Source: Phoronis pallida | Taxonomy: Eukaryota; Phoronida; Phoronidae | Direction of reading: 5' to 3' | NCBI GenBank assembly: GCA_028565715.1 | Contig: JAOXYC010226126.1 | Span: 1 to 10,792 of the forward strand | Length of the DNA stretch: 10,792 nt | In this document: piece after piece, positions 1 through 8,440 of the stretch | Position numbering within the stretch: the stretch's first letter is position 1 | Layout of the letters: each line of letters opens with the position of its first letter | Position numbers and translations under genes: made by a program | The notes under the pieces: generated by a model | The model's database searches: none | Told to the model about the DNA's origin: nothing | What the model saw: the letters and a program-made list of their open reading frames with translations, nothing else

Positions 1-631
1 TGTTGGCTACGCACTGTCACAATAAATTTAAGCCAGGACGGCAACTTGGAGATGTGCTTTCCCAGGAACGATGAAATTGTTTCACCGTAATCAGGTTTAT
101 GAAATTCCGCTTCGTTCAGCGAGTCTACAAGTATAAGGCACATATCTTGATCAATCTTGCCCTGACGTTTCAACATAGTTAACGGTTCAACGATACCCTT
201 TACAAAGGATTTCGACGGGTCTTGAACACATTCTTTAATACTAAGTATTGTCTGTAGATGGGGCTCCTGTAGCAAATGTTCTCGGTATGCGACAAGCTGA
301 GGCGCCTGTGACAGATATCCCGCAATACTATGAATAAACTCCGGCACCATACAAGTCCCATTATTATCTGCCTGACAGAAGTGATAGGCAACAACTTGTG
401 AACCCAGCGTCCGTAGCGAGTCGTAATTCCATGATAAACTTGCCGTGGAAGTGCTGAGAAATTGCCGCGAGCTGCTGAGACTGAGGCCACTAGGGGAGCG
501 GCGACTTCCGCTTGCTGAGCTGAGTGTGCTCGACGGACTGTCTGTAAACATGGAACCTGTGTGCACCATTCGATCGCGACTTCCAGAGTGAGAGAGTGTT
601 AGAACTTCACGACTACTGCTGTGAGTCAACT
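1..631 (-). CDS. TANC: TANC-family scaffold protein, exon F (Ser-rich linker, Walker B; continues off window)
   Basis: Sixth and last exon seen; it stays open to base 1. The acceptor TTTTTAG lies at 632-638, and the exon starts with two bases (AG) that complete a Gly-codon-derived split codon (G+AG = Glu). About 76 residues of Ser-rich linker come first (roughly 402-629, with [12 protein letters not shown] and GLSLSSS). Then come blocks typical of TANC1/TANC2: [49 protein letters not shown] and GIVEPL. A Walker B-like strand [11 protein letters not shown] sits at 105-137, followed by [20 protein letters not shown] and the window edge. In the family this is the NACHT/STAND-type P-loop domain of a postsynaptic or myoblast scaffold, acting at the cytoplasmic membrane cortex through ankyrin and TPR repeats encoded further downstream. 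The adjoining motifs match known TANC proteins from memory; no alignment was run. A paralogue choice (TANC1 or TANC2) is not meaningful for a probable invertebrate. Confidence 0.93.
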
Positions 632-1222
632 CTAAAAATTAAAGTAAAATAATAATCAAAACTGTGAAATAGAAATCTCATTCTTGAAATGTTTACACTT
701 GTTATGTTTCAGAAAATTCAATTTTTTTGCTTTTCATGGCAAATGATATGGACAATTACAATATTTTGAGAATACCTCTCATCCTGCTGAGACCATGGAT
801 AAAAAAATTACTGTGTGAACAATTTTTAATTCAATACGAAAAATATTGAAGAAAAAAATTGAGGTGCTTTTAAGTTAAAACTAGCGATTCAAGTTAATTA
901 AAGTCTAAAAACCTTCATGAGCCTTGTGAGGCTCATAAGGACAGATGCTATCCCAGCTTCCGTGGCTTGAGTAAATGAGAGTGAGGCCACTCGCCCTGGA
1001 CAGGACGCAAGTCTGCCACAAGTTACCTTCCAAGCCATAGCTGAAACTCATTGCCAGCTGAGTTGACTGGAACATTGCCAGTAAAGTGTCTTGTTCAAAG
1101 AACGGACTGCCCAGGCCGGGCGAGATCCAAACTCACAACCTTTCGATTGAAAGTCTGAAGCTCTACCAACTAAGCTAATCTGAATGGCATATCATTGAAT
1201 ATATTTGTTCAGTGAGTTATAC
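632..1222 (-). other. TANC intron between exons E and F (591 nt, phase 1)
   Basis: The donor GAG|GTATAA (cut at 1223/1222) and acceptor TTTTTAG (ends at 632) join exon E to exon F in frame. An acceptor shifted two bases would bring in a stop after five codons, which fixes the boundary. About half of the intron is the SINE at 909-1184; the rest is AT-rich with nothing else recognised. Confidence 0.9.
909..1184 (-). mobile_element. tRNA-derived SINE with a Meta-domain-like body
   Basis: Read on the minus strand, the head (1184 down to about 1115) is tRNA-like. It has an A-box region TAGCTTAGTTGGTAGAGC with a pairable D arm, and a 7-base anticodon-like loop CTTTCAA. A complete 5-bp T arm (GTGAG/CTCGC, loop TTTGGAT) covers the B box. 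The acceptor stem does not pair and the anticodon stem is broken, so it is not a functional tRNA; the source looks Lys- or Glu-like. The body holds TTGCGTCCTGTCCAGGGCGA (991-1010) and GGGATAGCATCTGTCC (941-956), reminiscent of the conserved Meta domain of eumetazoan SINEs (recalled, not searched). The 3' end carries a hairpin at 912-940. No clear target-site duplication was seen, which suggests an old copy. It is in the same orientation as the host gene and begins about 38 nt after the exon E donor. Confidence 0.82.
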
Positions 1223-1355
1223 CTCCATTGAGCAATATTCCTCCTTTACCATCTCCAAAACAACTATATTCAACCAACTGTTCCATGATGGCTGACTTTC
1301 CTGCACCAACACTACCAGCAAGAATGACTCCAGTATTTTTTGTTGAAATCAGCTC
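1223..1355 (-). CDS. TANC: TANC-family scaffold protein, exon E (Walker A / P-loop)
   Basis: This 133-nt exon enters in phase 0 and leaves in phase 1. It encodes 44 residues from ELISTKNTGVILAG to GGILLNG. The P-loop GSVGAGKS (1293-1316) fits GxxxxGK[ST], follows the hydrophobic strand TGVILA, and precedes AIMEQLVEYSCFG. TANC proteins carry a GKT/GKS P-loop at this place, followed by an alpha helix and the SCxG element. Flanking splice sites are AAATTCAG|GAG and GAG|GTATAA. Lys and Ser of the P-loop are intact, so nucleotide binding looks possible, although whether TANC proteins hydrolyse ATP is not something the sequence can show. Codons join cleanly to exon D (Gln|Glu) and exon F (Gly-Glu). 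All of the Walker A motif sits inside this one exon. Confidence 0.94.
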
Positions 1356-1668
1356 CTGAATTTAGACAAAACATCAAAATTCTTCAATAAGGAATTTGTT
1401 ATTTAAATAAGTGACAGACTTTTTTAATATCAAGTTAAAATTATGAAAATTACATAATTCTGATAATCACACAAAGAATCATGGTATTTTTTAAAGAGAA
1501 AAACATATCATTAGACTTCTCTCACATTGATTTCTTATTTAGAACAGAAGGACACTAAGAGTGCAGCAAAATTTAATCAAAATAAAACTAAAGTTTTATC
1601 TCAAAATAAACAGATTTCTTTTTCAAACTGTTGTACTTTTCTCATTTCAAAATCAATGCCTAACCAAC
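1356..1668 (-). other. TANC intron between exons D and E (313 nt, phase 0)
   Basis: The donor CAG|GTTGGT (1669/1668) and acceptor AAATTCAG (AG at 1356-1357) give a short phase-0 intron, the only internal one here not in phase 1. It is strongly AT-rich and I see no gene, repeat or structured element in it. Confidence 0.9.
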
Positions 1669-1790
1669 CTGTTCAACCTCTTTGTACACCCATTCTCGAC
1701 CAATGAAAATTGGGTTTGGCTGTTGATGCGGGACTTCAAACTGTATTGGCTTGAGATTGATTTGTGGCGGTTTGATAGGGGCGAATCTCA
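1669..1790 (-). CDS. TANC: TANC-family scaffold protein, exon D (lead-in to the P-loop domain)
   Basis: This 122-nt exon has acceptor TTATTTACAG|TG (AG at 1791-1792) and donor CAG|GTTGGT. It enters with two bases (TG), which with the last G of exon C make Val, and encodes 40 further residues. RFAPIKPPQINL is followed by PIQFEVP, then PNPIFIGREWVYKEVEQ. The 'FEVP' motif and the 'F-[IV]-G-R-[ED]-W' motif directly before the Walker A strand are what first identify the gene: TANC1 and TANC2 share this short block at the start of the P-loop domain. The exon is not a multiple of three. Together with exon E (122+133 = 255 nt) it forms an in-frame phase 1-1 pair, so loss of either exon alone would shift frame. 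Confidence 0.93.
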
Positions 1791-1995
1791 CTGTAAATAA
1801 ATAAGTTAAAATTTTACTTACTTAGAACAAGATACACAAGCCAATGATATTAATAATTAACCAACAACATCTAGTTTGAAGACCACTGAATCCAACAGTG
1901 TCAACAGTGCAATTCACAAAATGTTCGCTCTTCCCAGAAAAAATGCCGATTGAATATCTTAAGACACCTCAAAAAAGCTAATCAAAGGTGCTAGT

Positions 1996-2185
1996 CTAGT
2001 CTCTACCACAGCCCGTCTCAACCGACGGTCTGTTCTAACAGCGCGATAAGCAAGTCACGTTGATGACGTCACTCCGCTTAAACTCAATTGTAACTCGATC
2101 TCTACTTTCGGTAAAAATACCGGAAGACCCCCTGCGATTGATACAGTCCCTCGACCTGAGTCGAAGGGGCTGGAGTTCAGTCTAG
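1996..2185. mobile_element. Possible small MITE (190 bp, 8-bp target duplication)
   Basis: A 13-bp direct repeat AGGTGCTAGTCTA lies at 1986-1998 and 2184-2196. Placing the element ends at CTAG gives an exact 8-bp duplication GTGCTAGT (1988-1995 and 2186-2193). It also gives imperfect terminal inverted repeats in which 14 of the outer 19 positions match (CTAG-CT--AC--CAGCCC). The interior is visibly richer in GC and CpG than the intron around it. It holds a CRE-like palindrome TGACGTCA (2064-2071) and small hairpins (TTCGGTA/TACCGGAA; CCCTCGAC/GTCGAAGGG). An 8-bp duplication would suit a non-autonomous hAT-like element, but the TIR does not begin with the usual CAG, so the superfamily is open. 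Confidence 0.5.
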
Positions 2186-2522
2186 GTGCTAGTCTAATGG
2201 ATTCAAACCCCTTCAAATGTGTTTTTCTAATTGTAACAGTACTAAATTTATTATGTCATCAAAGGGCATGCGAATGTATGAAACTCACTCTGTTTAATGT
2301 CCTCAAAGGTACGACAAGCTGTAGAAATAGCAAGACATTGAACCTCAGTCATTCTCAACAGAATACAGGGGGTACAGAATTTAGGATGAAAGTAAACAAT
2401 TCTTTACTCATAAAAGAACAGAAATGCCTGTTAAAGTTTTTATGAATTGAAGATCTAACGGTTATATTACTTAATCACATGTTGTTTTGCAGTGACTGCA
2501 AGTGTTGAAATACAATTATAAA

Positions 2523-2598
2523 TTTCTCGACATTTCAGAAACATGCAGTTTCATTTTTAAGGAGAAGGAAACAGCATGTTTCTTAATCTTGTGAGAAA
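2523..2598. other. Imperfect 76-nt hairpin, pre-miRNA-like in size
   Basis: AGAAACATGCAGTTTC (2537-2552) and GAAACAGCATGTTTCT (2568-2583) are inverted repeats with 15 of 16 positions paired around a 15-nt loop. Beyond a poorly paired internal loop, TTTCTC (2523-2528) pairs with GAGAAA (2593-2598). Total arm length of about 30 nt is in the range of animal miRNA precursors. Either strand could form the fold; the host gene would be transcribed from the minus strand. The function is unknown and a MITE fragment or chance is possible. Confidence 0.35.
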
Positions 2599-4127
2599 CT
2601 ATTAATTGTCTTTCTGCACGGCATACCACTGCAAGGCATCATGTTTAACAAAATAACAAATGGACAATACAATACAACACAATTTCTTCTTAGATTTACA
2701 ACACTAACAGAAATAGACAAAAACAAAATTAAACTGAAACTTGATTGGAATATTGAATTACTTTATATATCATTGCAATCCACTGCAAACCACAGCAAAC
2801 CAAACAATTCAAACCCAACTTGTATACATGCTGCAATAAGCACAAAGTCAACCCTAACTAAAAATATAGTCATTCAAAATCACTTTATAATACAGCATTT
2901 CATGCACCCAGGTCCTTCGATAACCGGTTCCAAAATACAAGCAAGCTCTGTTTCAAAAAAAGCCTGATGAAAAATTGTGTGATTTTTATTATGTCCCATG
3001 CATAGCAAAAATTGTGGCAGTAATCTCCAGAGATTTTCCATCATGTGAAAATTGTATCGACATTATAAAGCATAAAGTGTGCAATTTCATAACATTTCTT
3101 TTTTTATTTGACAACTTATTTTAGGTTTTATTTTGAACAATCAAAATAAGTTTCCTGGTGAGCCCATCCAGTAACTACCCTATGTCTCTTGCACAACACT
3201 CTTTCATGCTGATGAAACTAAAAACTGTGCTCTGCAATTGCCAATATTCTCTTTCACATCAGCACAATTCATATCACAACCACTCAAAATCTGTACTTTA
3301 AGCTAAATTATGTTGCATACCAAAGGCAGTGCCCTATCACGCTGTTCAAAACCTCCAAACGTTTGAATACATGTAAACTAGCAATTGCAAACCAAACAAT
3401 GTAAACCAACAAAATATTCATGCAATCTTTTAAGCTAGCATTGCATTTCACTGCATCAGTATTGCTAGACCCCTCCATAAAACATATTCAAAACAGCAAA
3501 CCAAGTAAGGCACAACAAAACCAAAACATTAGCTATCAGGGTAACAACGTCACACGGAACTCATTCTCACATACTTGCTGTAGGGAGAGGCTTAGCCTCA
3601 CTTAGAGATTGTAACGTCGGTAGTTTACTCATACTCTGGCTTCCTACATACTTCTTGCCTGTAGTTTAAGGGGGGAATGTATGAAATCAATGATACCATC
3701 AGCCAATAGAGGGCACTTTATGTGGGGGGGTATGTATATAACAACTTTTCACTGTGAACATAACCAGTATGTCCAGATTCTAAGGCCCAGTTGTGCCAAC
3801 ACGTGGCAAATAATGTTGAATAAGTTTAGTAGCTGAAAGGGGTTATTTTTCCAACAACATTGATGAATTTGAAAAAAATGGCTTTGCAAAAAACACAAAA
3901 ATACAAAACATGTACAGTGCTTTGAAAATAAATAATCTGTGCTTATAGCAAATAACCTTGTTGCTCAATAGATGGAAGGAAAAAACAGTCGCATTATATT
4001 TGATAGCAACATGGACTTTGCTGCGAAAAAGAAAGATTGCGTTTCAACTCTGAAAGTTTGGTATCATGTGGAAGTTTTGTGTTACAAAGTGAAATTGCAT
4101 AAAAATAAAACGCAAGTAAAACCTTAC

Positions 4128-4217
4128 CTTTGCTGTCATATCGCCCGAGTCTTGCCGAGCGCCTAGCTAGCGATCGCCGCCGTCCAAACAAGTCCTCTAT
4201 TTGCCCTGGTGCACAAG
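4128..4217 (-). CDS. TANC: TANC-family scaffold protein, exon C (arginine-rich 90-nt exon)
   Basis: The acceptor TCTCCCCTTTCCCCAG|CT (AG at 4218-4219) has the best pyrimidine tract in the window, and the donor is AAAG|GTAAGG. Both ends are phase 1. The first two bases (CT) complete a Thr codon begun in exon B, and the last G opens the Val codon finished by exon D. The exon encodes 29 residues: CAPGQIEDLFGRRRSLARR and then SARLGRYDSK. Nine arginines lie within the last 20 positions; RRRS fits the basophilic kinase pattern R-R-x-S. Local codon use is richer in CpG than flanking intron, as expected for an exon. I identify it by splice sites and phase on both sides and by its protein-like composition rather than by a domain; it belongs to the poorly conserved N-terminal region of the protein. 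Confidence 0.87.
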
Positions 4218-5645
4218 CTGGGGAAAGGGGAGACAAATCCAAGAGTAAAGCAAAGATTTGGAATAGAAGACATGGACACCAATTTACACAGTACACAAAA
4301 AGTAACTAACAGGGATATAAGATACCCTCAGAACTACTTATAATAAGCCCTTATTTATTTTTCAACATTTCCACTCAATTTACATATTATTTAGGGGCAT
4401 ATTTCCCACTTTGAGCCAAAAAGAATTGAAAATGAAAGTCAAGGCTTAGGGTTGTCTTAGATGAAATGAAATTACTACAGAGGCCACTGGTTCAGTTGTG
4501 CTTTAAAACAAGTGCTTTTACACACTCTTGGTTTGTGCTTGAACTGGGTTAAGGTTAACTACTAAACTAATTGAATTCCATAAACAGAGGTTATTTGATC
4601 ATTCAAACAAGTCGTAAAAACAGCTGTTCAGTTCCAACAATACAAAACAAGAAACGTGATCAACGAAACAGTGTGGTTGGAAAAAACTTGCTTTGCATGG
4701 CTGTCCGAGAGGTATATGCCCACCACATATTCTGATAATTTAAACGTTACAAAAATACCATAGCTATTAGGCAACTTGGGTCAGTTTTCCACCAAAATTC
4801 AAATTGTCAAGCCCTGACAATGGAAATAACTCAACTTGGAACCCCTCCCTGACCCCGCAAGTCAATTAACTGACATATTAAAGTACAACATTTAAACAAC
4901 GAAATTCAGACAACTGTGAACATAAAAGAATATAACGAACAGTGCAGACGATAAGAAGAAAAAGAAAGAACCGGACAACAGAGAATGCATACCTTTCAAA
5001 AATAAGTCATCTCCTTGTCAGAAAAGAAAGCAATAGTGAGCTAGTTAGCAAGCCGTGGCCACACAAAGATGAGTTGAGTTATTTTGAAAGAATTAATTTA
5101 TTAACGCTTCATAACGCAAGAACAACTTACCTGACATATTTTGTCAGACTTGGTAACCTGTGATTTTTGGCAGTTGCCAATTCTTACAAAATATTGATGT
5201 GTGTCCCTAAACCTAGTTGATTAGTGGTCTATTTCTAAGTGACTAATCTCCCAGTAAGTGGAATGTTATGATTTGTACGTGTTACTGGTTAGTTTTTTTT
5301 AAATCGACTGTTAAACTACTTGAGACCAAAGACAAACTATGAAGTACACAGTACACCGTATTCGACCTAATACTAAATAGGTGTACAGTGCGCTCAAAAA
5401 ATGTCCATGAATTTAAATGTTGACTGGTTTTGTCCAGAGATAATTTCAACTCCATATTAAATAGACCGCAGGGGATGCTGTTTTCCGTGACAATTAAAGT
5501 TGAAAAAAAGAAATTGACAATCAGATAAAGTTGAAATCAACTTGTTTTAAATCTCAGGAAATAGGTGAACGCTTATCGGCCAAACGTGAATGCACTTAGG
5601 TCGATTACGGTATTCTAATTCTACACTGCTTAAAAATAAACTTAC
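4218..5645 (-). other. TANC intron between exons B and C (1,428 nt, phase 1)
   Basis: The donor ACAA|GTAAGT (5646/5645) and acceptor CCCCAG bound it. It is AT-rich. The only structures noted are a small inverted repeat CACAGTACACC/GGTGTACAGTG (5347-5357 and 5380-5390, one mismatch) and the 6-bp palindrome AAGTTG/CAACTT near 5530-5545. No gene or mobile element was recognised. Confidence 0.88.
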
Positions 5646-5825
5646 TTGTAATGGAATGGGGTCTCTGCATACTATTCACTGGGCTACCACTAGTTCCCGT
5701 ACTTGCACTCATGAGCGAGATGACACTCTCCGAACTCTGGTCTCGGCTACGAGGATTAAACATCGGGTTCAAGGTCATCTTCAGACTGCGTGTTGCATTC
5801 CCGCTTTGACCACTGTCAGTTGAAG
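5646..5825 (-). CDS. TANC: TANC-family scaffold protein, exon B (Ser/Thr-rich N-terminal region)
   Basis: This 180-nt exon has acceptor TATATTTTCCAG|CT (AG at 5826-5827) and donor ACAA|GTAAGT. Both ends are phase 1: CT completes Ala with the G from exon A, and the final A opens the Thr codon finished by exon C. It encodes 59 residues: STDSGQSGNATRS, then LKMTLNPMFNPRSRDQ, then SSESVISLMS and a Ser/Gly/Thr-rich tail SASTGTSGSPVNSMQRPHSI. No folded domain is visible; composition suggests a disordered segment with a short conserved core around TLNPMFN, as expected N-terminal of the TANC P-loop domain. The assignment rests on splice consensus, exact phase agreement with both neighbours and same-strand order. 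An additional cassette exon in the long intron upstream cannot be excluded. Confidence 0.87.
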
Positions 5826-7280
5826 CTGGAAAATATATTTTTTTTAAATTTCAATTTTTAAATTTCTAGTAAATTCTTTCCTCTAGTTGAATAAGTTATT
5901 CTGTTGTCAAATTGATCAAATGATGTCTTCAATATTTCACAACCCAGGAATTCTTATGATAAAACTAATTAGTTTTCATTCCAGAAATCTAATTTATGAG
6001 TTATATTAATTGAAAAAGCTAACATCAAAAAATAACAAAAACAACGTACAACAAAACAAAATATGCATAATCAATGCAAACGTATTTTGCATCGATTAAA
6101 AATTCTAAAGCGCAAGATAAATTGTTGAACATTTTACCTTTCCTGATAGCCAAAACGAACTCCTTGCCATCATGAAATGCAATATACTTGTGAAACATTT
6201 TCACACAACAGTGTTGATTTCAGTTTTCCAAATGTACATCCAGACCAACTGCTATCCCAGTAATGAAATGAACAACACAGACCCAAGCAACAGAACTACT
6301 GAGTCAAGGTTGTTGACTTCTCACAATAAAACCTCAAACGTCTGATCCCAACTTCGAGATTAAACACAAAACCAGACCCTGCTAATACATGTTATCACTT
6401 CCAAATGAAACCAGATCGACCATGCAATGCTTTTTAAAGTTCATTCCAACCCAACATTTGGTAAAAATTATAATAATTTGAATGGGTACGAAGAAATGCA
6501 CTAAACGAACCACTCTGCCAAATTAAGGTACAGGTACTAAACAAAAGAATACCCCCACACGTGTATCAGTCTCGTGATGATAAAAACACGTTAAAAAAAT
6601 TGTAAGAATTTGAGAAATTTGAATTTTCTGACGCAAAGCGCCCGTTTCGACAGGACGCCAAACTCTTGTTACAACAGGAAACTTGTAATTGATTAGTGTA
6701 CAATAATATTTTCAGTTATGTTTCATAATTATAAACAAAGCCAGATCAAATGATTGGTTCAAGGCATTGCTAAATTGGTTACATGCATCCATTGACAAAC
6801 CAGTCCTTGCAACAAAAATATATTTGGGGAATGTTAATAACAGAATTCTCTTGCACTGAAAAATGACTCACTTCAAAATTTCCACATTTTAAAAATGAGT
6901 TTGAGCATTGAAAATCTAACAAAGAAAAGTTTCCACTAGAAAATACGGTAATACATAACATGACCATCGTATCGAAACTATATGAAATCTGAATTGCACC
7001 TTTCTTAAGACCCACCTACCCATATATTTTGATTTATTTTTTCCTTATACTTATATATATTTTTGTCAGGAAATACCCACCTACCTATAATATTAATTAA
7101 TTAAACTGCCTTCCCCCGCAGGATACCTTTTTAGTTGGAATAGCCCTTACCAAAAACGGCCAAAAAATTGTTACAAAATGTCACTTCTCTTCATGCCCAT
7201 TGCAACTGGCATCTGGCTAATTTTCTCTTGAAAAACAAAATCTTGAATAGATTGAAGACAAATCACGTAGACAAGAGAGC

Positions 7281-7850
7281 CTATAGCAAACGCTTCGAAA
7301 AAAAAAGTAAGGCTTCCTTCCCCAAACCCCCCAAAGGCAAATTCCCACATGTACACTGTTTTTCAGAATTATTTGGCACTAATTTTGTTAAAAACAATTT
7401 GTAAGTGAGGACATTTAACGTAATACTGCGAAAACTATTTCGCAGAAACCCAAAGGCAACTGCACTAAACCATGAACATATTCCATGTACTAATAAAGTG
7501 TCCTCTATTCCCATGATCATCGTGTTAAGAAAAACATTGTAAACGACCAAGTTAAATTCCACGACTGTAAAAAAGTGCTGTAATGAGTGCGACCAATTAA
7601 AGTTAACAAAACCATAGCTTGGGTAATGACTGACTGGTTTAACAGTCATGCGACTTGCCTGTACTGAGTTAATGAATGGAAAACACTTCTGATTTGAAGT
7701 CATTAACTCATTATTGGGAAAGCTAATATGAAAAGGTTCCAATTCTTTTGCGGGCTGTTTACTTGGAGCAAGTCTGCTGGCATCAGCATTTTTTAGATAG
7801 AACGCAATATACGCAATAGCAAGATTTACTATAAACATCCTGGTATACAT
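7281..7850 (-). other. 189-codon open frame of uncertain coding status
   Basis: This is an uninterrupted ATG-to-stop frame inside the largest intron, on the same strand as the host gene. At roughly the window's base composition a frame this long is uncommon by chance. The start region MFIVNLAIAYIAFYLKNADA looks like a signal peptide (hydrophobic core, small residues before SRLAP); the inner Met at residue 5 has A at -3. A second hydrophobic stretch (VVEFNLVVYNVFLNTMIM to WFSAVAFGFL) lies near residues 95-140. I recognise no family or catalytic motif. An AATAAA on the same strand lies about 245 nt beyond the stop (7033-7038), which is unremarkable in such AT-rich DNA. Alternatives: a small intron-nested gene, a decayed element, or chance. 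Evidence does not support calling it a gene. Confidence 0.2.
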
Positions 7851-7969
7851 TAGCCAATGGGGTTACAAATTGGGAATGCCAAAATAACAATCTTGGCCAG
7901 GCTTATACCAGGGTGTGGAAAGTCTGTCCGTTCTCATTTTAAAAGCAGATTCATAAATCTTCCCCGGAA

Positions 7970-8440
7970 AACTTCAACACTCAGAAATAGCCAAATAGTT
8001 TAGGGACAGAAAATTGGAAAATTGTGAAGAACAGTCCCAAGAAGATTTCTGCTAACCACGAGTCGCCACCCAACATAAAAGATTGACAACAACACTAGGA
8101 ATGCTCTAGACACTCCAGACACCCCGAAATATCTTTGCAGTTCGGGGACAGATCATTGGAAAATTGTGAAGATCAGTCTCAACAAAAGTTCTACAAACAA
8201 CATCCCTCGTCTACTTGACAAATTGACAAGAAAAATTAAGGAATACTAATAGCAATACTCTGTCACTCAAATGTATCTTTCAGGTTAAAAAAAAAATTGG
8301 AAAACTGCAAAAAGCACCTCATCTTAGTTCAACAAACCTCTCTGCCCATTGCCCAACCAGTCAACTGAACAATAACACTAGCAGCAATACTCCAACACTT
8401 AGAACTGTCTAAGTGGTTTGTGGACAAAAGAACAATTACC
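7970..8440. repeat. Degenerate tandem repeat, period about 141 bp, ~3 units
   Basis: GGAAAATTGTGAAGA recurs at 8016-8030 and 8158-8172 (142 apart), with a diverged copy GGAAAACTGCAA at 8299-8310 (141 on). Blocks of the type 'GGACAGA' recur at 8003, 8145 and, as TGGACAAAAG, at 8421 (about 420 after the first). A second block of type CACTAGnAnTnCTCnnnACACT recurs at about 8092, 8243 and 8377. The register is kept over at least three units, while sequence identity has decayed. This is an old local tandem duplication or satellite fragment; no coding role was seen. Confidence 0.65.

Larger units (their letters stand above)
1791..4127 (-). other. TANC intron between exons C and D (2,337 nt, phase 1)
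   Basis: The donor is AAG|GTAAGG (4128/4127) and the acceptor TTTACAG ends at 1791. The content is AT-rich, with a possible 190-bp MITE (1996-2185) and a 76-nt hairpin (2523-2598). Two G-rich stretches (GGGGGGAATGTATG near 3670 and GGGGGGGTATGTAT near 3725) look like a small imperfect repeat. Short plus-strand open frames at 2197-2445, 2641-2967 and 3420-3605 have low-complexity composition and no recognisable protein features, and are taken as chance. Nothing else was recognised. Confidence 0.88.

Noticed and set aside
200-490. Minus-strand 96-codon frame starting with Met
   Set aside because: It overlaps exon F in a different frame; the other frame carries the TANC motifs and correct splice phase, so this one is a shadow.
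1115-1184. tRNA gene (Lys/Glu-like) on the minus strand
   Set aside because: D and T arms pair but the acceptor stem does not and the anticodon stem is broken; it continues into a SINE body.
1561-2967. Plus-strand frames of 79-108 codons (1561-1800, 2197-2445, 2641-2967)
   Set aside because: The first is antisense to exon D; the others have AT-driven composition, no domain, and lie within an intron of the opposite-strand gene.
3994-4296. Minus-strand 100-codon frame as a single-exon gene
   Set aside because: Only its middle is coding (exon C). Strong acceptor and donor sites at 4218 and 4127 and phase agreement show the ends are intron read-through.
5347-5390. 11-bp inverted repeat as a terminator or regulatory hairpin
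   Set aside because: It is a short arm with one mismatch, in an intron, with no supporting context; intrinsic terminators do not apply to a Pol II gene.
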